From assembly GCA_033809415.1 (NCBI GenBank), contig JAPXLT010000142.1:1-11693 (forward strand): a stretch of 11,693 nt of DNA, read 5' to 3'. Of the stretch, positions 7,475 through 11,693 are shown piece by piece. The translations under genes were made by a program, and so were the position numbers. The stretch comes from JAQVUB01 sp033809415. Lineage in GTDB: Bacteria > Verrucomicrobiota > Lentisphaeria > Oligosphaerales > Oligosphaeraceae. Each line of letters opens with the position of its first letter. The stretch's first letter is position 1. The notes under the pieces were generated by a model that searched no databases, was not told the origin of the DNA, and was given only the letters and a program-made list of their open reading frames with translations.

Positions 7475-8470
7475 TCATCTTGCGTTATGTTTTTTCCAGG
7501 CGTTGATGATGGTGTCAAAGACCTTATCATGTTCTGGATTGACGATTTGCCGTGCGGGGTCTTCCTTGAACCAGGCAATGGATTCACGGATTCCCTGGCG
7601 GAAGGTGATCCGGCAGTCAAAGTCCGGCACGAGTGCTTTGATTTTCGAGCAGTCAAAGACACCGGGACAGGCCTTGTCGCCACGCAATTTATCGATCATC
7701 ATCGGGAGAGTATCACAGATGAAATCCGTCGGAACCTGTACTGCTTCAAAGGAGGTTATTCCCAGGGCAAGGGCTGTTTCCCGCAGAATTTGATTCCAAG
7801 TCAGCACCATATCGGCAGTGATCTGATAGGCTTCCCCCAGGCTGCCGGGTGCTCCGCAGAGACCGGCAAACCCCACGGCGAAATCACGCACATGGGTAAG
7901 CGTCCACAGTCCCTGTCCATCATCATGGACAAAGACCGGCAGTCCCTTTTCCATGCGAGCAGCCAGCGTATAACCGAGGCTGGTGACCGGATTGGGCAGC
8001 CATCGCTCGGAATATGTATGAGATGGGCGAATGATGGTAAGAGGAAACTTCTCCCGGACAAATTTATCCAATAAAAACCGTTCGGCGGCTTCTTTTTTCC
8101 GTCCGTATGCCGAAAAGCGGTTGCCCATGGGTGCTGTTTCGGTGATAGGCAGTACGCGAGGGGGTTTTTCATAGACCACGGTGGTGCTGATCAGGATGTA
8201 CTGGCCACAGCGCCCCTTGCAGGCTTCATAGGCAATCGCGGCATCCTTTTCATCAAAGCAGATGAAATCTGCTATGACATCGAAAAAGCGTCCATCCAAT
8301 GCCTGTTGCAAAGCTCCAGGTGCATTGCGGTCGGCCAAGAGCACTTCACAGGGGAAAGCCGCCTTGCTTTTGCCGCGGTTCAGAAGAGTAACCTGATGTC
8401 CGCGCTGCACGAGTAGTTCGCCGCAAGCCTGCGATATGTTTCCCGTTCCTCCAATCAACAAAATCTTCAT
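7475..8470 (-). CDS. NAD-dependent epimerase/dehydratase (extended SDR)
   Basis: This is a 331-residue Rossmann-fold protein of the extended short-chain dehydrogenase/reductase superfamily. The nucleotide-binding motif GGTGNIS (7-13) opens the protein, with NRG after strand 2 favouring NAD(P). STTVVY (95-100) and the catalytic pair Y122xxxK126 in AYGRKK follow, and IIRPSHTYS is the typical downstream strand. The sequence pattern resembles the CSP41-like/nucleoside-diphosphate-sugar epimerase group, but the substrate is not determined. The frame is open to 8650 only because a tandem repeat happens to lack stops. The chosen ATG has AGAGGTG upstream at about 7 nt; another ATG immediately precedes it (8473). 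It lies upstream of the glycan operon, so a role in sugar-nucleotide supply is plausible. Confidence 0.85.
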   Translation of the reverse strand: MKILLIGGTGNISQACGELLVQRGHQVTLLNRGKSKAAFPCEVLLADRNAPGALQQALDGRFFDVIADFICFDEKDAAIAYEACKGRCGQYILISTTVVYEKPPRVLPITETAPMGNRFSAYGRKKEAAERFLLDKFVREKFPLTIIRPSHTYSERWLPNPVTSLGYTLAARMEKGLPVFVHDDGQGLWTLTHVRDFAVGFAGLCGAPGSLGEAYQITADMVLTWNQILRETALALGITSFEAVQVPTDFICDTLPMMIDKLRGDKACPGVFDCSKIKALVPDFDCRITFRQGIRESIAWFKEDPARQIVNPEHDKVFDTIINAWKKHNAR

Positions 8471-8521
8471 CATTTCACCTCTTTTGGCATCTTGTGATGG
8501 CATATACTTACACGCTGCAAA

Positions 8522-8566
8522 GTGGACATTGTGGACATTGTGGACGGGGTGGACAGGGTGGACAGA
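8522..8566. repeat. 9-bp GTGGACNNN tandem array (5 copies)
   Basis: Five consecutive 9-mers begin GTGGAC and end ATT, ATT, GGG, AGG and AGA. Because the period is three codons, the minus strand reads as a repeated valine-histidine peptide, which lengthens the spurious 5' extension of the epimerase frame. The array lies about 50 bp upstream of the epimerase start. Confidence 0.9.
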
Positions 8567-8591
8567 AGACGGACGCCACCTTTTAAACCTG

Positions 8592-8752
8592 CCCCCTGCA
8601 CCCTGCCCCCTGCACCCTGCACCCTGCACCCTGCACCCTTCACCCTTCACCCTTCACCCTTCACCCTTCACCCTGCACCCTGCACCCTGCACCCTGCACC
8701 CTGCCCCCTTCACCCTGCACCCTTCACCCTTCACCCTTCACCCTGCCCCCTG
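8592..8752. repeat. 23-copy heptamer array (CACCCTG/CACCCTT)
   Basis: Exactly 23 uninterrupted 7-bp units span 161 bp. The units are CACCCTG, CACCCTT and a few CCCCCTG or CCCCCTT, arranged in blocks of the same variant. The array ends 2 bp before the thioesterase stop codon. On the minus strand, the sense strand of the surrounding genes, it presents GGG every 7 nt with mostly 4-nt spacers, a sequence suited to G-quadruplex formation. A period of 7 is not a multiple of three and the array is not coding. Confidence 0.95.
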
Positions 8753-8754
8753 CC

Positions 8755-9126
8755 CTACGCCCCTTCTATCCGGGGTGGCAATGGAGTTTTGCTGCCATCC
8801 GGCGCTAGCGAGACTAGGGTTACGACCGTTTCAAAGACATGGTATTCCTCTATCGCCTGCAAGTCGCGCGCCACAACAGCCACCCGATACTGCACGGAGG
8901 TATTGCCGAGATGTTCCCGGGTGACCTGGAAACGCAGCATGGCGCCATTTTTGACACTTTGCGTAAAGGAGACCTGGTTCATCGCCCGCGTAACAAAACG
9001 CGCTGTTGGGAACTCCCGGATGGCAGCGACATACGCATATTCATCGACCCAGCGCAGCATCACTCCACCAAAAAGATAGTGGTAGTGATTCAGGTGCTCC
9101 GGTCGAACAATCGTATAAAAATCCAT
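8755..9126 (-). CDS. Hotdog-fold acyl-CoA thioesterase
   Basis: This 123-residue protein fits the YciA/acyl-CoA hydrolase group of single hotdog domains, which cleave acyl-CoA to free acid and CoA, usually as oligomers in the cytoplasm. The family signature is visible at the start of the protein: N13, then LFGGVMLRWVDEYAYVAA (18-35), with the G20-G21 turn and the catalytic-type D28. The AMNQVSFTQSVKNGAMLRF strand region and the VTREHLGNTSVQYRVAV strands follow as expected. The ATG has AGGAGAGG about 6-8 nt upstream. The gene stands alone: an inverted-repeat gap lies upstream and the heptamer array touches its stop codon. The acyl substrate is not predictable. Confidence 0.85.
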   Translation of the reverse strand: MDFYTIVRPEHLNHYHYLFGGVMLRWVDEYAYVAAIREFPTARFVTRAMNQVSFTQSVKNGAMLRFQVTREHLGNTSVQYRVAVVARDLQAIEEYHVFETVVTLVSLAPDGSKTPLPPRIEGA

Positions 9127-9197
9127 GCAGACCTCTCCTGAATGGCAGTTAAAAAACTCATGCGGTAATGCGTCAGTAAAGCTGGGGGACAGTATTT

Positions 9198-9309
9198 ACA
9201 ACGAAAGACACTAATGGACACGAAAAAATTTCATGGCAAGCATGACATATTCGCGCAGAAAAAGCCATTTCCATGAAATTTTTTCGTGTCCTTTCGGGCA
9301 TTTCGTTGT
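9198..9309. repeat. Long perfect inverted repeat (21-bp arms) with outer 9-bp arms
   Basis: The arms 9216-9236 and 9271-9291 are perfectly complementary over 21 bp (GGACACG... and ...CGTGTCC), with a 34-nt loop. Outside them a second pair, ACAACGAAA (9198-9206) and TTTCGTTGT (9301-9309), is also perfect and is separated by 9 nt on each side. The layout suggests a small non-coding mobile-type element or a strong transcript hairpin after lipA. The only T-run lies inside the stem, so it is not a standard terminator. The remaining gap sequence (9127-9197 and 9310-9354) shows nothing else I recognise. Confidence 0.85.
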
Positions 9310-9354
9310 TCAAAAAAGAATTCCTCGCTTACCCAGGTTCACTGATACCCTAAC

Positions 9355-10749
9355 TCATGCGCGGTATGCTTCTTCGGCAAGATACGAACTGCGTATCAGC
9401 GGACCGCAAACCGCTTTGCTGAAGGCAAATTCCTGTTCAGCGATCTGTTCCCAGCGCTTAAATTCCTCTGGAGAGACATGTCGCACAACGGGACACTGTT
9501 CTTTGCCAGGCTGCAAGTATTGACCTATAGTCACAATGTCAACACCGACCTGGCGCAAATCAGCTAGAGCCTGACGGATTTCCGGCTCTGTCTCCCCGAG
9601 TCCCAGCATCAAACCCGATTTGATCCGAAGGTGCCCACCATGCCTCGACGCCCAAGTCGATGCCCGCGAGAGGACATCCAGGCTACGCCGGTAATTGGCC
9701 TTGTTGCGAATGACCGGTGTCAGACGCTCGACGGTCTCGAGATTATGTCCGAAAACCTCTGGAGCCGCCTCGAGGACACTTTGCAGCGCAGCCTCATTTC
9801 CTGCGTAATCAGAGCAAAGCACCTCGACGCCGGTATCCGGACAGCGCTGATGAATGGCGCGGATCGTTTCCGCCATCAGACCGGCACCACCATCAGGAAG
9901 ATCATCGCGAGTAACGCAGGTAATGACGGCAAAGCGCAAATTTAACTTCGCAACCCCTTCAGCGATCCGTTCTGGCTCACCTGCATCCACTGGCTGCGGA
10001 ATGCCATGCTTGACCGCACAGAAACGGCAATTCCTGGTGCAAGTATCCCCTAAAATCATAAAAGTTGCCGTCTGGCGTTTCCAGCAATCACAAAGATTGG
10101 GGCAGCGCGCACTTTCACAGACGGTATGCAGATTACTTCCACGCAGAAGATTTCTCATGGCAATCCGCTCGCGCCCACCGCCAAATGGAACTTTGTACCA
10201 TTCAGGATGTTGCAGCCGGGACGGAGATTCCTTGCCGCCTTCAGATGTCGCATTCATATTCAAGAAATCCTGTAATAATGCTGTCAATTCCAAGTCCCGA
10301 ACAATGGGCAAGTCGGCCACCAGCTTATCCGAATAGTCTTCTTCCGGCATCATCCACTTGCCCTGGCGGATTTTTTCGACTGTCTCGCGGTCGGCCGGCG
10401 CCATCATTTCGAGGGGCAGCTGATCGGCCTGGAACCAGGCGGAACGCTGCCCGTCATGATGAGCGATCATCTGTTCCGGATCAATATCGCAGAGAAGAAA
10501 ATGCAGGCGAATTGTTTTTTCGGGATAATGGTGCAATACTTCAAAAAGCAAAGACGCCTGCCGTACGTGTAATCCGAGTTCTTCCTGAAGCTCCCGGATT
10601 ATGCATGCTGCAAGCGTCTCATTCGCCTTCACTTTGCCACCGGGAAATTCCCAGTGCCCCTCGAGATGTTTTCCTTTGGGCCGTGTGGCAAGCAGAAGTC
10701 GTCCGCCGTGCATAATGACGGCGGCACACACCTCGACGGGTTCGATCAT
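9355..10749 (-). CDS. lipA: Nudix hydrolase-lipoyl synthase fusion
   Basis: This is a single 464-residue frame holding two complete domains. Residues 1 to about 132 are a MutT-like Nudix hydrolase with an intact Nudix box (38-60, G38, E44, REL-x-EE-x-G). Such enzymes remove pyrophosphate from oxidised or other nucleoside triphosphates. After a linker (about 133-178), residues 180-464 are lipoyl synthase, a radical SAM enzyme inserting two sulphurs into octanoylated carrier domains. It shows the auxiliary-cluster cysteines C211, C216, C222, the SAM-cluster motif CTRNCRFC (C237, C241, C244) and the terminal RSSY. A standalone LipA is about 290-320 residues. An internal ATG at 10257 (residue 165) could give separate LipA, though its ribosome site is poor. 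The start overlaps the pal stop by 4 bp. Confidence 0.9.
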   Translation of the reverse strand: MIEPVEVCAAVIMHGGRLLLATRPKGKHLEGHWEFPGGKVKANETLAACIIRELQEELGLHVRQASLLFEVLHHYPEKTIRLHFLLCDIDPEQMIAHHDGQRSAWFQADQLPLEMMAPADRETVEKIRQGKWMMPEEDYSDKLVADLPIVRDLELTALLQDFLNMNATSEGGKESPSRLQHPEWYKVPFGGGRERIAMRNLLRGSNLHTVCESARCPNLCDCWKRQTATFMILGDTCTRNCRFCAVKHGIPQPVDAGEPERIAEGVAKLNLRFAVITCVTRDDLPDGGAGLMAETIRAIHQRCPDTGVEVLCSDYAGNEAALQSVLEAAPEVFGHNLETVERLTPVIRNKANYRRSLDVLSRASTWASRHGGHLRIKSGLMLGLGETEPEIRQALADLRQVGVDIVTIGQYLQPGKEQCPVVRHVSPEEFKRWEQIAEQEFAFSKAVCGPLIRSSYLAEEAYRA

Positions 10750-11411
10750 TTCCGGGGGCCGAGCAAGAACTGCGCCCGCCGGTTCAATTGATGTTCGGCT
10801 TCCGTTGTTGCATTGGCAACTGCCGGTTTGTCTTCGCCATAGCTGATTGTCATCATCTGGTTATCAGCAACGCCAAGCGTAGCCAAGTATTCACGCACTG
10901 ACAAGGCACGACGCTCCGAGAGGGCACGGTTGTACTCATCACTGCCACGCTCATCACAATGCCCTTCAATAATCACACCTTGCTCCGGAGCAGACAGCAG
11001 CACCTTGGCCAGCGCGTCCAGCTTGTAACGCTCCGAAGGCAAAACCTCTGCACGGTCATAGGCAAAATAGACGATCTCATTCCAAGGCTGCGGATTATTC
11101 AGAAAATTCTCGCCGCTGACACTGCCAACCGGCTTGTCAAGACCGCCCCAGGCACCGCCGCTTGCAGTAGTAGCAGCAGTACTGTCAGCACCAGCCAGCA
11201 CAGGAAACGACGGTTCGGAGCCAGGTATAGCAGAAAAACCCTGCCCGGAAAAATCAGGACCGACTCCCAGGCCATCACCAGAAAGCGCACCAGCCCCCGC
11301 CGGATTCTCCCGCAGACCGCTAAGATCAATCTTCGGCTTCTTAGTGCAGCCGGTAAACACTAAGCTGAAAACTGCAGTTAATGCCAGCACCTTGACGAAA
11401 TTGCCAAACAT
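10746..11411 (-). CDS. pal: Pal-like OmpA-domain peptidoglycan-associated lipoprotein
   Basis: This 221-residue protein has a lipoprotein signal peptide (hydrophobic residues 5-20, lipobox-like FTGC with C22), then a Gly/Ala/Ser-rich spacer of about 80 residues. A C-terminal OmpA-like domain starts near YFAYDRAEVLP (115-125). The peptidoglycan-binding motif GHCDERGSDEYNRALSERRA (150-169) is intact, including D153 and R168, which in this family contact diaminopimelate. Pal anchors the outer membrane to the cell wall with the Tol system. An F at lipobox position -3 is slightly unusual. AAGGAG lies about 11 nt before the ATG. It overlaps the Nudix-LipA gene by ATGA, so the two are co-transcribed. 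No tol genes are visible in the window; any would be beyond the right edge. Confidence 0.92.
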   Translation of the reverse strand: MFGNFVKVLALTAVFSLVFTGCTKKPKIDLSGLRENPAGAGALSGDGLGVGPDFSGQGFSAIPGSEPSFPVLAGADSTAATTASGGAWGGLDKPVGSVSGENFLNNPQPWNEIVYFAYDRAEVLPSERYKLDALAKVLLSAPEQGVIIEGHCDERGSDEYNRALSERRALSVREYLATLGVADNQMMTISYGEDKPAVANATTEAEHQLNRRAQFLLGPRK

Positions 11412-11472
11412 GTTTTTTAATTCTCCTTACTATGACTCCAAAAAATACCAGGGAAATTACTACTATAAAACG

Positions 11473-11521
11473 ATGCAAAAGTACGTTTTATTTAGTATAA
11501 TGCAAAACTACATTTTCACAA
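11473..11521 (-). promoter_or_regulatory. pal promoter with two repeated operator-like sites
   Basis: On the minus strand TTGTGA (11516-11521) and TATACT (11494-11499), 16 nt apart and with TGC just upstream of the -10, form a good promoter. The 17-mer AAAAYGTASTTTTGCAT occurs twice, at 11500-11516 (filling the -35/-10 spacer) and 11473-11489 (over the expected transcription start). The copies differ at two positions and start 27 bp apart. The placement is what one expects of repressor sites. Confidence 0.55.
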
Positions 11522-11547
11522 GCGCAAAAAGAACTTAAATTTCAGGG

Positions 11548-11693
11548 ACACGGACTTTACACGGACGGGACACGGACGGGACACGGACTTTACACGGACT
11601 TTACACGGACTTTACACGGACTTTACACGGACTTTACACGGACTTTACACGGACTTTACACGGACTTTACACGGACTTTACACGGACTTTACA
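11548..11693. repeat. 11-bp ACACGGACTTT tandem array, running off the right edge
   Basis: There are thirteen full 11-bp units plus three bases at the window end. Unit 1 and units 4-13 read ACACGGACTTT; units 2 and 3 read ACACGGACGGG. Apart from those two the copies are identical, which indicates recent expansion or active homogenisation. The true length is unknown. It lies upstream of the pal promoter and shares the ACGGAC/GGAC word with the other gaps. Confidence 0.95.

Noticed and set aside
8474..8521. Promoter directly before the epimerase gene
   Set aside because: A TATATG -10-like sequence exists on the minus strand, but the best -35 16 nt upstream (TGTCCA) matches consensus at only three positions, so I cannot support it.
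8592..8752. Possible CRISPR array
   Set aside because: Seven-base units without unique spacers and no cas genes; this is a simple tandem repeat.
8436..9079. Plus-strand frames rich in LHPAP/FTLHP peptide repeats
   Set aside because: They are translations of the heptamer array, open in several frames because the units contain no stop codons, and they run antisense into the thioesterase gene.
10251..10257. Separate lipA start at the internal ATG instead of a fusion
   Set aside because: The frame is continuous with the Nudix domain and the nearest purine-rich sequence (AGGA) is about 11 nt away. It is kept only as an alternative start.

Overview
The window reads as a chromosomal stretch of a Gram-negative (diderm) bacterium of intermediate GC content. 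It carries a Pal-type outer-membrane lipoprotein, a Wzx-like flippase and lipoyl synthase. The repeat-rich gaps and gene mix would fit the PVC superphylum (Lentisphaerota/Kiritimatiellota-like), but that is a guess. All ten genes I support lie on the minus strand, so transcription runs right to left. I see no tRNA, rRNA, CRISPR array or transposase gene.

From right to left in transcription order: an 11-bp tandem array runs off the right edge. Next comes a promoter with two copies of a 17-bp motif, then pal, overlapped by 4 bp by a gene in which a Nudix (MutT-like) domain is fused to lipoyl synthase (LipA). A gap with a 21-bp perfect inverted repeat separates this pair from a hotdog acyl-CoA thioesterase. 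A 23-copy heptamer array (G-triplets on the transcribed-sense strand) and a 9-bp GTGGAC array then precede an NAD-dependent epimerase/dehydratase. Repeat copy B follows, and then a three-gene overlapping operon with its own promoter: a type I phosphodiesterase/alkaline-phosphatase-superfamily enzyme, a polysaccharide flippase and a polysaccharide pyruvyl transferase-like protein. This operon probably serves surface glycan assembly. Repeat copy A follows, then recD2 (a RecD2/TraA-type helicase), and finally a DinJ-YafQ toxin-antitoxin pair.

The coding content is mostly recognisable housekeeping or accessory genes. The unusual parts are the Nudix-LipA fusion, a G9 homopolymer at the flippase/pyruvyltransferase junction where one added G would fuse the two genes in frame, and the intergenic DNA. 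Most larger gaps carry a different GGAC- or CACCCTG-based repeat, with periods of 7, 9 or 11 bp or a dispersed inverted-repeat element. Several of these repeats extend open reading frames upstream of the true starts, so the starts of recD2 and of the epimerase were moved to the first codon of the recognisable protein.
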